DNA from: Hydrogenophaga sp. BPS33
GTDB lineage: Bacteria; Pseudomonadota; Gammaproteobacteria; Burkholderiales; Burkholderiaceae_C
Length of the DNA: 64,000 nt
Reading direction: 5' to 3'
NCBI RefSeq assembly: GCF_009859475.1
Contig: NZ_CP044550.1
Location: forward strand, 62,001 to 126,000
Shown here: in pieces, positions 42,461 to 52,062 of the stretch
How the letters are laid out: each line of letters opens with the position of its first letter
Numbering within the stretch: position 1 is the stretch's first letter
Translations under genes and position numbers: made by a program
Notes under the pieces: model-generated
Told to the model about the DNA's origin: nothing
The model's input: the letters and a program-made list of their open reading frames with translations, nothing else
Database searches by the model: none

Positions 42461-43222
42461 GAGTGAGCTTTCAAGTGGTGATGAACAGATAAAAGCCGAG
42501 TCGGAGCTTTTGACCCCCGCCCTCAATTGCAAGCAACGAGGGCACGGGACTCGACGTAGACAGCTTGCTATGGCATAGCGTTTCACCAAGAGAAAACTGC
42601 AGGGCATTCATTGAAACGCTAGTGAATTTGGACATTCAGGCGCAATTCAGCAACTTGAAAGCAACTGCCCTCGTGCAACTCCCCATTGCATGTTTGGCTG
42701 CTTCTCAGTTCAACCCAGGTGCCCACTGCTGGCACGGACCGATTCCTCTGTTCAGAGCGAGGTTGAAAGCTACCTAGCTCTCCCGGCACATAAGCAAAAA
42801 GTGACGCATTTGTCATCGCTCGGATGTCGGTTTGTGTCGGTGCGCTCTCTAAATTATGTCCAGCAGATGACGGCTTCCGCTGGCAACCGCGAAGCGATCC
42901 GACGAACCGCAAGGTCTGCAAACGTTCACTCGGCCCATGTCCACTGTGATGTCAAGTCGATGGCTTTGTTCTCTAGTGCGGTTAGAGGCCGCGCCCTCAA
43001 TCCCAGGACAACTATCCGTGGAGTTTCTTTCCCAGGAGCGTCAAGCCGAAGTTAGAGCCATCGCCGAAAGGCAGCAGAAGACTTACCGCCAGATGCTTTC
43101 GGCAAACAAAACAAGACGTTCGCCATCCATGCGATTCACAACCTGCATCGACAGATGTCTTTGCGCTAATGGCTGCGGACGACTGAATTCATGACGCCAG
43201 TCTTCTTATGTAGAGGGGAGCT
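42461..43222. other. Divergent region TorF-type protein / SEC-C methyltransferase
   Basis: 762 nt with no convincing gene. The box at 42801-42816 lies near its centre, 341 nt from one start and 407 nt from the other. Open frames in this area, such as 42690-43055 plus, have atypical composition and no family resemblance. A small RNA or long leader is possible. Confidence 0.35.
42801..42816 (+). promoter_or_regulatory. CzcR/CopR-type box in the 42.5-43.2 kb divergent region
   Basis: GTGACGCATTTGTCAT differs from the czcE2/E3 box only in positions 1, 6 and 7. It points towards the SEC-C methyltransferase gene. Distance to both flanking genes is long, so the controlled transcript is unclear. Confidence 0.6.
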
Positions 43223-45295
43223 GTGAGCGCAGTTGGGCGTAACGAGCCATGTCCATGCTACAGCGGGAAGAAGTACAAGCATTGCTGCATGACGCGTAGT
43301 TCGACCCCGTTGGCGGCGGGTGAAGCGACGAGCCCAGTCGATGCGCTTAACGTGGCATGGAGCTTCTTCGAGTCGGGCCAAGCAACCGAGGCGGCGAATC
43401 TGTGTCGAACAGTTCTTCGTTCAGATGCGACGCAGCCGGATGCGCTGTACTTGCTGGGCGTCTTGGCTTGTGAAAGCGGAAATTGCTGGGATGCTCTGGA
43501 GCTCTTCCGGAAAGCTGCACTGGCGCGCCCGCAGTTTCCTGAAGCGCACTACTACCTCGGGCTTATTCATATGAGGCAAGCCCAGCATGAGCAGGCTGCC
43601 TCGCACTACCGCCAAGCAATCGCCTCTGCGCCTGGATTCGTCGAAGCACATTGCAACCTGGGCGTTGTGCTTAACCGCTTGGGTCAGCCGCTTCAGGCCT
43701 TGTCCAGCTACCAGGAGGCACTGGCCATTAGTGAGGCGACAGAAGTGAAGATTGGCCTCGCCGAGTGCTTGCAGCGCCTCCGCGTCTCGCCAGGCGTGAG
43801 CCACTTGCGCCCCCTGCTCACGCGCGCAATCGCTGAAGCTTGGCGCCGGCCTGAAGAGCTCGCGCCCGCCGCCATCGCCTTCCTAAAGTGCGAAGCAGGA
43901 TTCCAAGAAGCATTGTCGAAAGGAGTTGGGCGAGAGAGATTGCTTGCAGACTGGTGCGAAAACAGACTTCTTCTTGCGTTGCTTGAGAGCGCGACGATTT
44001 GCGATGTCGAGCTCGAGCGCTTGTTGACAGCGGTCCGCGAGACGCTTCTGGATGACGCTCTGAGGTTCGATGTGCAAGATGATGAGCTGCTGAGCTTGCG
44101 TTCCGCCCTAGCACAGCAGTGCTTTGTGAACGAATACTCTTGGCTCGTGCACCCAGAAGAAAGCGAGAAAGTCGAAGAGCTACTGAAGCATGCGAGTCTC
44201 GATATCGAATCGGGTCGAATGCCGTTGCCACAAGTCATGCTCGCGCTTGCTAGCTATCTACCTCTGTGCAATCTGCCATTTGTAGACGCTCTGAGGGAAC
44301 ATGCCTGGTCTGGTTCGCTGCGTTCGGTGATACGTCAGCAAATTGATGAAGTGAGGCAGGAGCTCAATTGGCGCTCGGTCCTTCCAAAAATAACAGCGAT
44401 AGACCAAGACTCGTCGAGCAAGGTTCAGCAACAGTACGAAGAGAACCCTTACCCGCACTGGGTCCGCTCCTCTTTGTTTCCCGCCCCACTCGCGTTGGAC
44501 GACCGGCTGCGCATGCAGATTCCGCACGCGCGTTTTCAACCAATGAGAAGAATTGATACTGTCGACGTTCTTATTGCCGGATGCGGAAGCGGTCGTCACT
44601 CAACTGAGAGCGCAAGCGCATATAGCGACTCGCGAGTGCTTGCGATTGACTTAAGTGCAAGCAGCCTCGCCTATGCGATGCGCAAGTCTCATGAGCTCGG
44701 TCAATGCAACGTCGAGTACGCCCAAGCCGACATTCTGCAACTCTCGTCGCTCAACCGACGCTTCGACCTCATCGAGTCTGTAGGTGTGCTGCATCATTTG
44801 GCCGACCCAGCGGCGGGATGGCGAGCACTACTCCAAGTGCTACGTCCAGGCGGGCTCATGTTGCTCGGCCTGTACAGCGAAGCAGCGCGCGCTCCAGTAG
44901 TCGCCGCGCGGCAATTCATTGCTCATCGCGGCTATCCCGCTACTGCACAAGGTATTCGAGAATGTCGTGCGGCAATCATGGGGGCAGATTGTCCGGAGGC
45001 ACTGAGTCACCTCACCGCGTTCGGCGACTTCTACGGCTTGAGTGCATGTCGCGACTTGCTATTCCATGCGCAAGAGCACCGCACAAACTTACTCGCTATA
45101 GATGCGCTGCTGAATGAGCTGTCGCTCGACCTCGTCGGCTTGCATGTTGAGCCAGAGGTGCTTCGAAAATTCCAAGCACGGTTTCCTGATGATGACTCTG
45201 TTCACGACCTGGGAATGTGGCACCAATTCGAAACAGAAAATCCCCAAACCTTTGTTGGGATGTATCAGTTCTGGGTGCAGAAGCGATGCGCATAA
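43223..45295 (+). CDS. SEC-C / TPR / SAM-methyltransferase fusion protein
   Basis: 690 residues from GTG 43223, preceded by AGAGGGGAG. Domains: SEC-C zinc knuckle at 4-24 (VGRNEPCPCYSGKKYKHCC, the C-x-C-x8-CC pattern); TPR repeats about 38-175 (ALYLLGVLACESGNCWDALELFRKA, EAHYYLGLIHMRQAQHEQAASHYRQA, EAHCNLGVVLNRLGQPLQALSSYQEA); a helical middle; then a class I methyltransferase about 430-570 with SAM loop DVLIAGCGSGRHS, ALAIDLSASSLAYA-like acidic loop, ADILQLSSLNRRFDLIESVGVLHHLADPAAGWRALLQVLRPGGL, and the pre-domain motif YEENPYPHW. The YExxPYP-x-W motif occurs in TPR-methyltransferases of unknown substrate. Placed within the metal cluster. Target unknown. Confidence 0.85.
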   Translation: MSAVGRNEPCPCYSGKKYKHCCMTRSSTPLAAGEATSPVDALNVAWSFFESGQATEAANLCRTVLRSDATQPDALYLLGVLACESGNCWDALELFRKAALARPQFPEAHYYLGLIHMRQAQHEQAASHYRQAIASAPGFVEAHCNLGVVLNRLGQPLQALSSYQEALAISEATEVKIGLAECLQRLRVSPGVSHLRPLLTRAIAEAWRRPEELAPAAIAFLKCEAGFQEALSKGVGRERLLADWCENRLLLALLESATICDVELERLLTAVRETLLDDALRFDVQDDELLSLRSALAQQCFVNEYSWLVHPEESEKVEELLKHASLDIESGRMPLPQVMLALASYLPLCNLPFVDALREHAWSGSLRSVIRQQIDEVRQELNWRSVLPKITAIDQDSSSKVQQQYEENPYPHWVRSSLFPAPLALDDRLRMQIPHARFQPMRRIDTVDVLIAGCGSGRHSTESASAYSDSRVLAIDLSASSLAYAMRKSHELGQCNVEYAQADILQLSSLNRRFDLIESVGVLHHLADPAAGWRALLQVLRPGGLMLLGLYSEAARAPVVAARQFIAHRGYPATAQGIRECRAAIMGADCPEALSHLTAFGDFYGLSACRDLLFHAQEHRTNLLAIDALLNELSLDLVGLHVEPEVLRKFQARFPDDDSVHDLGMWHQFETENPQTFVGMYQFWVQKRCA

Positions 45296-45688
45296 CTGGG
45301 TGGACCATGGGTACTCGGTCAATCCGCCGCGACTGCGGTCGTGTGAGATTTGCTGCACTCGACATCCAATCTTTGAGTAGCTTGCAAGCCCCTAGGGAAT
45401 CAGCGCATAAGCCAGTTGCCACTGCTCAAAAATAGCAATAGCTAGCAGCAAACAAGGCCGTCAGGGGAAGAGCGAAGGTCTGCTCACATGCCCCCTGTGA
45501 TTGCATCTTGGGCAGCAGTCTCATAGCTGCTCCTGAAGAGTCTCACGCGCTCTTCCGTCGCCACTGCACCCCCAATATGACTGATTTGTCATTTACCGGT
45601 TTTCGAACTGTGGAGATGCCAGTTCTACAGTTCCGTCAGTGCCAAAAATAGAACTTTGGCTCCTGTTCCGACCGACTCTAAGGCCCCG
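45296..45688. other. Intergenic segment methyltransferase - czcE3
   Basis: 393 nt containing the box at 45577-45592. No gene or clear terminator is recognised. Short overlapping frames around 45300-45430 show no resemblance to known proteins. Confidence 0.35.
45577..45592 (+). promoter_or_regulatory. CzcR/CopR-type box upstream of czcE3
   Basis: ATGACTGATTTGTCAT, identical to the czcE2 box, ending 97 nt before the czcE3 start. It is the only strong box upstream of the czcE3-czcCBA gene group, so it may drive the whole efflux operon. Confidence 0.78.
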
Positions 45689-46030
45689 ATGAAAACACTT
45701 CAAGCCGTGCTTACGGCGTTAACCCTTGCATCGTTTGCTCTTCTGACATCTGCAGCTTCGGCAGACACGCTTCGTAGTGGCGAGTCCCCTTATGGACAAC
45801 TTGCTGTGGAAGCAAAGAACGCACGCGTGGTAGATGTGATGTCCACGAAGTCCGCCAGTGTCACATATGGCGAAACCATCTTGTTTCAGGGTGCAGGCGG
45901 GAAGACGTTTGCTTGGACCTTCAACGGCCTTGATGGTCGGTCTTGGAACCTGAAGCAGTTTGCTCCTTCGGGTTTCGTTGCCAAGGACTACCGCGTTTAC
46001 GTGGCTAGAAACCAGCTTTATCGCCGGTAA
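45689..46030 (+). CDS. CzcE-like periplasmic protein (CzcE3)
   Basis: A 113-residue protein with signal peptide MKTLQAVLTALTLASFALLTSAASA and core ARVVDVMSTKSASVTYGETILFQGAGGKTFAWTFNGLDGRSWNLKQFAPSGF, then YRVYVARNQLYRR. Closest to CzcE1 (shared FNGLDGRSW and KDYRVYV). ATG 45689 begins the signal; the longer frame from 45656 has no ribosome site. It is 226 nt upstream of czcC in the same direction, so it may be the first gene of the efflux operon. Confidence 0.85.
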   Translation: MKTLQAVLTALTLASFALLTSAASADTLRSGESPYGQLAVEAKNARVVDVMSTKSASVTYGETILFQGAGGKTFAWTFNGLDGRSWNLKQFAPSGFVAKDYRVYVARNQLYRR

Positions 46031-46256
46031 CAGGTCTTCTTGGCCAAGCGACGTGCTCAGGCTGAGCTGTCGAAAAAAACTTGCTCCGAAGAGGCGGTAC
46101 CCCACCGCTTGAGCAGCTTTAGGCCAGTTGAGCACCAGGACCGAGATTCCATCTGATGGCCACCACGACTTTGCGTCACTCGCTTGTGCAAATAGCAGAG
46201 CACTGCCGTGCTGCCTCGATTCGTTCATTGATATTTAGGTCAACGGGAGAAGCCAA

Positions 46257-47531
46257 ATGACCAGGAAACCCATGTCGCTCGCCCTGGGGCTTGCGATGCT
46301 CGTCGGATTTGGAGCGAACGCGCAGCAAGTCGCTCCCACTAGCGCCCCATCAGTAGGAGTAGCGTCCTCCACGCAAGTGTCTCTGCCGCTGACTTTGGGT
46401 GCGGCACTGCAGGCCGCAATCGACAACAGCCCTACGTTATCCGCTGCCAGACGTGAGATAGATGCTGCTCAAGGCGCGCTCACGCAGGCGGGGGTCTATC
46501 AAAACCCGTCGCTCGACCTAGAAGTGGAGGACCTCCGCTCCGGCATGCGTAGCACAACAGTTACCTTGAGTCAGTCTTTGGAGCTTGGCGGAAAACGCTC
46601 AGCGAGAGTTGCTGCGGCGGAGCGCGCACTTGAAGCAATTCGCGTTAAGAGTGAGGCGACTGAAGCTCAATTGAAGGCAGACGTCACGGCCGCATTCCTA
46701 TCTGCGCTTCTATCGCAGGAGCGTGTGAGGTTAGCGCAAGAGTCTCTGAACATCGCTCGCTCTGGCAGCCAGGCTGCGTCCAAGCGCGTCCAGGCTGGGA
46801 AGGTGTCTCCTCTGGAGGAGACGCGCTCGAAGGTCGCAGAGGCTAACGTTCGCCTCGAGCTTGTCCAGGCGCAGGGTGAGCTGGCAGCGCAGCTTCAAGA
46901 GTTGCGTGCGCTGTTGGCTGGTGGGGTGCCTTTCGACGCGTTGGACGGAAACGCTTTGCTTCTTCCGACACTCCCTCCAATCGACGTTCTGCAGGCGCGC
47001 GTGGAGAACTCACCGACGATGCGACAAGCTCGACTTGAGACCAGCCGACTGTCAGCACTTGCGGACCTTGAACAGGCAAAGAGGAAGCCAGACATAGCCG
47101 TAAGCCTCGGCATGCAGCGTTCTCAGCAGGACGGTCGCTCGACGGCCATCGTTGGGGTTTCGATTCCACTGCCCGTGTTTGACACCAATCGCGGAAACAT
47201 CATCCAGTCGCTCCGACTGAGGGACAAGTCGGAAGACGACGCGAGGGCACTTGAGTTGCGGTTGCGAGCGGATCTCGCGATTGCAAGGCAGCGAATGGAA
47301 ATCGCCTCACAAGAGGTGGCCGCCGTCAGTGCGGAAATCCTTCCCAGTGCACAGCTCGCCTTCAACGCCGCCACGCAAGGTTTTGAGCTCGGAAAGTTCG
47401 AATACCTCGACGTTCTCGATGCACAACGAACTTTGCTACAGGCTCGGTCCCAGTACCTGCGCTCGCTAGGCGAATCTCATCGAGCGGCAGCAGATGTCGC
47501 TCGGCTCCTTGGAAACAACACTCTCAACTGA
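46257..47531 (+). CDS. czcC: Outer membrane factor of metal RND pump (CzcC)
   Basis: A 424-residue TolC-family protein with signal peptide (MTRKPMSLALGLAMLVGFGANAQ) and two OEP repeats: LTLGAALQAAIDNSPTLSAARREIDAAQGALTQAGVYQNPSLDLEVEDL and a second half from PPIDVLQARVENSPTMRQARLETSRLSALADLEQAKRKPDIAVSLGMQ, ending GKFEYLDVLDAQRTLLQARSQYLRSLGESHRAAADVARLLG. Ribosome site GGGAGAAG before ATG 46257. It forms the trimeric outer membrane channel for CzcBA and is followed 7 nt later by czcB. Confidence 0.92.
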   Translation: MTRKPMSLALGLAMLVGFGANAQQVAPTSAPSVGVASSTQVSLPLTLGAALQAAIDNSPTLSAARREIDAAQGALTQAGVYQNPSLDLEVEDLRSGMRSTTVTLSQSLELGGKRSARVAAAERALEAIRVKSEATEAQLKADVTAAFLSALLSQERVRLAQESLNIARSGSQAASKRVQAGKVSPLEETRSKVAEANVRLELVQAQGELAAQLQELRALLAGGVPFDALDGNALLLPTLPPIDVLQARVENSPTMRQARLETSRLSALADLEQAKRKPDIAVSLGMQRSQQDGRSTAIVGVSIPLPVFDTNRGNIIQSLRLRDKSEDDARALELRLRADLAIARQRMEIASQEVAAVSAEILPSAQLAFNAATQGFELGKFEYLDVLDAQRTLLQARSQYLRSLGESHRAAADVARLLGNNTLN

Positions 47532-47538
47532 ATCTGCC

Positions 47539-48843
47539 ATGGCTACCAAATCACCTATGAATGCAAGACCTGAGAAAAAGCAGCTCATCATCATCGCCAT
47601 CATCCTGGTGCTGGGCGCAGTCGGAGGAGCCCTAATCCTGCGAGGCGGAGAGAGCCACGGCGAAAGCGATGGCCATGGCCATGAAGAAGAAAGCTCACAG
47701 GTAGAAGGCGGTGCTAGCAAAGCAGGAGCCAAGGAACCTGGTTCCGGCACCTCTGCTGAACAGAGCAAGTCACCGTCCGGAGCAAGCGAAGAGGCGCACA
47801 AGGAGGATGAGGAAAAGGTGGCTCTGACGGACGAGCAGGTGAAGGCAGCCGGTATCGTGATTAAGGAAAGTGGTGCTGCTGTGATTCGTACCACGCTGCA
47901 GCTCCCTGGAGAGATTCGATTTAACGAAGACCGAACCGCGCACATCGTTCCGCGAGCAGCGGGGGTCGTTGAAAGTGTGAGCGCAAATCTCGGGCAGAAG
48001 GTGTCTCGAGGTCAAGTCTTGGCGGTGATTTCTAGTTCTGCCGTTTCGGAGGTTAGGTCTGAACTCCAAGCGGCAACGAAGCGTCGTGAACTTGCACAGA
48101 CGACATACGAACGCGAAAACACGCTTTGGCAGCAGAAGATTTCGCCGGAACAGGATGTCCTGCAAGCCCGACAAGCCTTGCGCGAAGCAGAGATTGCAGT
48201 GGCAAATGCCACTCAGAAGTTGCGGACACTTGGGGCATCAGCAGGTTCCGGTGCTCTAGGTCGAGTTGAGCTGCGGGCGCCGTTCGATGCGATGGTCGTG
48301 GAAAAGCACATCGCCATCGGAGAGGCCGTGCGCGAGGACGCAAACGTGTTCACCTTGTCCGACCTTTCAACGGTATGGGCTGAGATGAGCGTGGGTGCAA
48401 GTGACCTCGCCAAGGTTCGAGTCGGGGAACGTGTACGAGTAAAGGCGGACGCCGCAGATGTCGTTGCGGATGGAAAGATTGCCTTCGTTGGCTCGCTGAT
48501 TGGTGCACAAACTCGAACGGCACCTGCTCGGGTTGAACTGAGCAACCCGCAGGGCGCTTGGCGGCCTGGGCTCTTCGTAACCGTCGAAGTTCTTACTAAT
48601 GACAATGACAAGGCATCGGCGGTAACAGTAGATATAAACGCGCTTCAAACCGTGGAAGACAAGACTTCGGTCTTCACCAAAGTTGATGGCGGCTTTGTCG
48701 CGAAAGCTGTGCGTGTCGGACGCACTGATGGTCAGCGGGTTGAGATTCTGGATGGCCTGAAGGCTGGTGAGTCCTATGCTGCAGACGGCAGCTTCGTTGT
48801 CAAGTCTGAGCAGGGCAAGAGCTCGGCGACGCACGCGCACTAA
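47539..48843 (+). CDS. czcB: Periplasmic adaptor of metal RND pump (CzcB)
   Basis: 434 residues from ATG 47539 (alternative ATG 47557). One N-terminal helix (QLIIIAIILVLGAVGGALIL) is followed by a His-rich metal-binding stretch (SHGESDGHGHEEES) and an acidic/Ser linker. Then comes the adaptor core: LPGEIRFNEDRTAHIVPRAAGVVESVSANLGQKVSRGQVLAVI lipoyl half, a helical hairpin, VELRAPFDAMVVEKHIAIGEAVREDANVFTLSDLSTVWAEM, and the membrane-proximal domain VGRTDGQRVEILDGLKAGESYAADGSF. The His-rich N-terminus is typical of zinc/cobalt pumps. Adjacent to czcC (7 nt) and czcA (12 nt). Confidence 0.92.
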   Translation: MATKSPMNARPEKKQLIIIAIILVLGAVGGALILRGGESHGESDGHGHEEESSQVEGGASKAGAKEPGSGTSAEQSKSPSGASEEAHKEDEEKVALTDEQVKAAGIVIKESGAAVIRTTLQLPGEIRFNEDRTAHIVPRAAGVVESVSANLGQKVSRGQVLAVISSSAVSEVRSELQAATKRRELAQTTYERENTLWQQKISPEQDVLQARQALREAEIAVANATQKLRTLGASAGSGALGRVELRAPFDAMVVEKHIAIGEAVREDANVFTLSDLSTVWAEMSVGASDLAKVRVGERVRVKADAADVVADGKIAFVGSLIGAQTRTAPARVELSNPQGAWRPGLFVTVEVLTNDNDKASAVTVDINALQTVEDKTSVFTKVDGGFVAKAVRVGRTDGQRVEILDGLKAGESYAADGSFVVKSEQGKSSATHAH

Positions 48844-48855
48844 AGGCCGCCCACT

Positions 48856-51800
48856 ATGTTTGAACGCATCATTCGCTTCGCCATCGAACAACGATGGCTG
48901 GTTATGTTGGCCGTGCTCGGAATGGTTGGGCTCGGCGTATACAACTTCCAAAGGTTGTCCATTGACGCCGTGCCGGACATCACCAATGTCCAAGTGCAAA
49001 TCAACACGGCCGCACCTGGCTACTCGCCTCTTGAGACAGAGCAGCGCGTCACGTTCCCGATTGAGACCGTCATGGCCGGGCTGCCTGGCCTTCAACAAAC
49101 ACGGTCCATCTCGCGCTATGGCATATCTCAGGTCACCGTGGTCTTTAAGGACGGCACCGACATCTACTTCGCGCGCCAGTTGGTGAACGAGAGAATGCAG
49201 GGTGCGGTCAGCTCTCTGCCAGAGGGGGTCCACCCAGCTGTGGGGCCAATATCTAGCGGCTTGGGTGAAATCTTCCTCTGGACGGTGGAGGCGGAAGAAG
49301 GAGCGAAGAATGCGGACGGCAAACCGTATACGCCGACCGACCTTCGTGTGATTCAGGACTGGATCATCAAACCGCAACTCCGCAATGTGCCGGGTGTGAC
49401 TGAGATTAACTCTATCGGCGGCTTTGAGAGACAGTTCCAGGTCGCTCCGATACCGGAGCGCTTGTTGGCCTACGGGTTGACGTTGCCGGATGTCGTTCAA
49501 GCTCTTGAGCGAAACAACGCCAATGTGGGCGCCGGCTATATCGAGAGACGTGGCGAGCAGTATCTGATTCGGGCTCCAGGCCAAGTCGGCAGCCTTGAAG
49601 ACCTCCGCAATGTCGTTTTGGCGAACAACAGTGGAACTCCGGTTCGAATCCGCGACGTTGCTGAGGTCGAAATTGGCCAGGACTTGAGAACTGGTGCAGC
49701 CACGGACAACGGTCGCGAAGTCGTGCTGGGCACGGTGTTCATGCTATTAGGCGAGAACAGCCGAACGGTTGCCCAAGCTGTTGCGAAGAAGATGGAGGAG
49801 ATTAATCAGAATCTTCCAGAGGGCGTACACGCGATTACTGTTTATGACCGAACAGTTCTAGTGGACAAGGCAATCTCCACGGTCAAGAAGAACTTGTTTG
49901 AAGGTGCCGTGCTCGTCATCGCGGTGTTGTTCCTTTTCTTGGGCAACATCCGAGCTGCGTTGCTGACTGCGCTGGTCATTCCGCTCTCGATGCTCTTCAC
50001 CTTCACCGGGATGGTGAATCAGAAGGTGAGCGCCAACCTGATGAGTCTGGGAGCGCTTGACTTCGGCATCATCGTCGATGGCGCCGTGGTGATTGTGGAA
50101 AACTGCATCCGTCGCCTAGCGCATGCGCAAGAGCGCTATGGACGTCCGCTGACAAAGGCGGAGCGATTCCATGAAGTGTTTGCCGCATCTCAGGAGGCTC
50201 GCAGGCCACTGCTCTACGGCCAGCTCATCATCATGGTCGTCTATCTACCCATCTTCGCCCTTACAGGCGTGGAAGGGAAGATGTTCCATCCGATGGCTCT
50301 GACAGTCGTAATCGCACTGTTGGGTGCCATGATTCTCTCCATCACCTTTATCCCAGCAGCTGTCGCCATGTTCATCGGCAACAACGTCGGCGAAAAGGAA
50401 AATCGTCTCATGGGCTGGGCTCGTCGCGCCTACCACCCGCTGCTCAAACGTGCCATGGGCGCGAGGGCCGTTGTTCTGACCGCTGCAGCTGTGGCCGTTG
50501 TGCTGTCGGGACTTTTGGCAACTCGCTTGGGCAGTGAGTTCATACCCAGCCTTAACGAGGGTGACTTCGCTATCCAGGCGCTTCGAATTCCAGGCACCAG
50601 TCTGTCTCAGTCTGTCCAGATGCAGCAGCAAATTGAGCGCACTTTGGTAGCAGAGTTTCCTGAAATTGAGCGCGTTTTTGCCCGCACAGGTACCGCCGAA
50701 ATCGCATCAGATCTTATGCCGCCGAACATCTCCGACGCATATGTGATGTTGAAGCCTGAGGACCAATGGCCAAGTCCTAAGCGAACGCGTCAAGAGCTCG
50801 TTGAAGCTGTCCAAGAGAGGGTGAGCAAAATCCCGGGCAACAACTACGAGTTCTCACAGCCGATTCAACTTCGTTTCAACGAGTTGATCTCCGGTGTGCG
50901 CGCGGACGTGGCTGTCAAAGTGTTCGGCGACGACATGGATGTGCTGAACAAAACGGCTCAGGAAATCGCAGAAGTTCTTGGATCTATCAATGGGGCGAGC
51001 GAGGTGAACGTCGAGCAAACCACTGGCCTACCTATGCTCTCCATCAACATCGACAGAAGCAAGGCGGCACGTTATGGCGTCAACGTGGGAGACATCCAAG
51101 ACACCATCGCTACTGCCATCGGTGGTCGGAATGCTGGAACCCTCTTTGAGGGAGATCGCCGGTTTGACATCGTTGTACGACTGCCCGAGAGGATGCGAGG
51201 GGACCTGGAGTCGATCCGTCGTCTCCCGGTAACGCTCCCGGCGGCCACACAGGCGGACGGAAGCACTCGTGTGAGCTTTATCCCTCTTTCAGAGTTGGCG
51301 ACACTTGATTTGGCACCAGGGCCTAACCAGGTCAGCCGAGAGGACGGAAAGCGAAGAATCGTCGTGAGCACCAATGTGCGTGGGCGCGACTTGGGCTCGT
51401 TCGTGGAGGAGGCGGGAACCGCCCTGAAGGAGAAGGTCGTCATTCCCACTGGATATTGGACTACGTGGGGTGGACAGTTTGAGAATCTTCAGTCTGCGAC
51501 GAAGCGCTTGCAAATCGTGGTCCCAGTAGCACTTCTTCTGGTGTTCGTTTTGCTGTTCGCCATGTTCGGCAACGTGCGAGACGGGCTCATCGTTTTTACT
51601 GGAATTCCCTTTGCGCTTACGGGCGGCATTCTCGCGCTTTGGCTGCGGGATATTCCCCTCTCTATCTCAGCCGCAGTCGGGTTTATCGCGTTGTCCGGCG
51701 TGGCCGTGCTGAACGGGCTGGTCATGATTTCATTTATCCGGAATCTCAGAGAGGGTGGCGCGAGACTGGATGACGCGATTTTCGAAGGCGCTTTGACGCG

Positions 51801-52062
51801 ACTTCGTCCAGTGCTGATGACAGCCTTGGTGGCTTCGCTTGGCTTCGTCCCCATGGCTATCGCAACCGGCACCGGTGCAGAGGTGCAGCGCCCCCTGGCA
51901 ACAGTGGTGATTGGAGGTATCTTGTCATCAACAGCACTGACGTTGCTAGTGCTACCGGTCCTATACCGGCTGGTGTATCGGCGAGAAGACGATGACGAAG
52001 CCGAAGCCGAAGCCGAATTGTCTTCTCCCGTTTTGCCTTCCTCTTCGCACCAACCAACATAG
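48856..52062 (+). CDS. czcA: HME-RND metal efflux pump inner membrane protein (CzcA)
   Basis: A 1068-residue RND protein with twelve helices and two large periplasmic loops: MFERIIRFAIEQRWLVMLAVLGMVGLGVYNFQRLSIDAVPDITNVQVQINT at the start, and the heavy-metal helix-4 motif DFGIIVDGAVVIVEN at about 404-418 with two Asp and one Glu of the proton relay, as in Zn/Co/Cd (HME1) pumps. The second half repeats the fold, with VGFIALSGVAVLNGLVMISFIRNLREGGARLDDAIFEGALTRLRPVLMTALVASLGFVPMA. It exports Zn, Cd or Co from the periplasm using protons. The C-terminal tail is acidic (DDDEAEAEAEL), an extra feature. Confidence 0.95.
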   Translation: MFERIIRFAIEQRWLVMLAVLGMVGLGVYNFQRLSIDAVPDITNVQVQINTAAPGYSPLETEQRVTFPIETVMAGLPGLQQTRSISRYGISQVTVVFKDGTDIYFARQLVNERMQGAVSSLPEGVHPAVGPISSGLGEIFLWTVEAEEGAKNADGKPYTPTDLRVIQDWIIKPQLRNVPGVTEINSIGGFERQFQVAPIPERLLAYGLTLPDVVQALERNNANVGAGYIERRGEQYLIRAPGQVGSLEDLRNVVLANNSGTPVRIRDVAEVEIGQDLRTGAATDNGREVVLGTVFMLLGENSRTVAQAVAKKMEEINQNLPEGVHAITVYDRTVLVDKAISTVKKNLFEGAVLVIAVLFLFLGNIRAALLTALVIPLSMLFTFTGMVNQKVSANLMSLGALDFGIIVDGAVVIVENCIRRLAHAQERYGRPLTKAERFHEVFAASQEARRPLLYGQLIIMVVYLPIFALTGVEGKMFHPMALTVVIALLGAMILSITFIPAAVAMFIGNNVGEKENRLMGWARRAYHPLLKRAMGARAVVLTAAAVAVVLSGLLATRLGSEFIPSLNEGDFAIQALRIPGTSLSQSVQMQQQIERTLVAEFPEIERVFARTGTAEIASDLMPPNISDAYVMLKPEDQWPSPKRTRQELVEAVQERVSKIPGNNYEFSQPIQLRFNELISGVRADVAVKVFGDDMDVLNKTAQEIAEVLGSINGASEVNVEQTTGLPMLSINIDRSKAARYGVNVGDIQDTIATAIGGRNAGTLFEGDRRFDIVVRLPERMRGDLESIRRLPVTLPAATQADGSTRVSFIPLSELATLDLAPGPNQVSREDGKRRIVVSTNVRGRDLGSFVEEAGTALKEKVVIPTGYWTTWGGQFENLQSATKRLQIVVPVALLLVFVLLFAMFGNVRDGLIVFTGIPFALTGGILALWLRDIPLSISAAVGFIALSGVAVLNGLVMISFIRNLREGGARLDDAIFEGALTRLRPVLMTALVASLGFVPMAIATGTGAEVQRPLATVVIGGILSSTALTLLVLPVLYRLVYRREDDDEAEAEAELSSPVLPSSSHQPT

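Noticed and set aside
42690..43055. 121-residue plus-strand frame in the 42.5-43.2 kb gap
   Set aside because: Ser/Arg/Cys-rich with no family resemblance and no ribosome site.
48367..49584. 405-residue minus-strand open frame over czcB/czcA
   Set aside because: Antisense to two genes with strong RND/adaptor motifs; no own motif or ribosome site.
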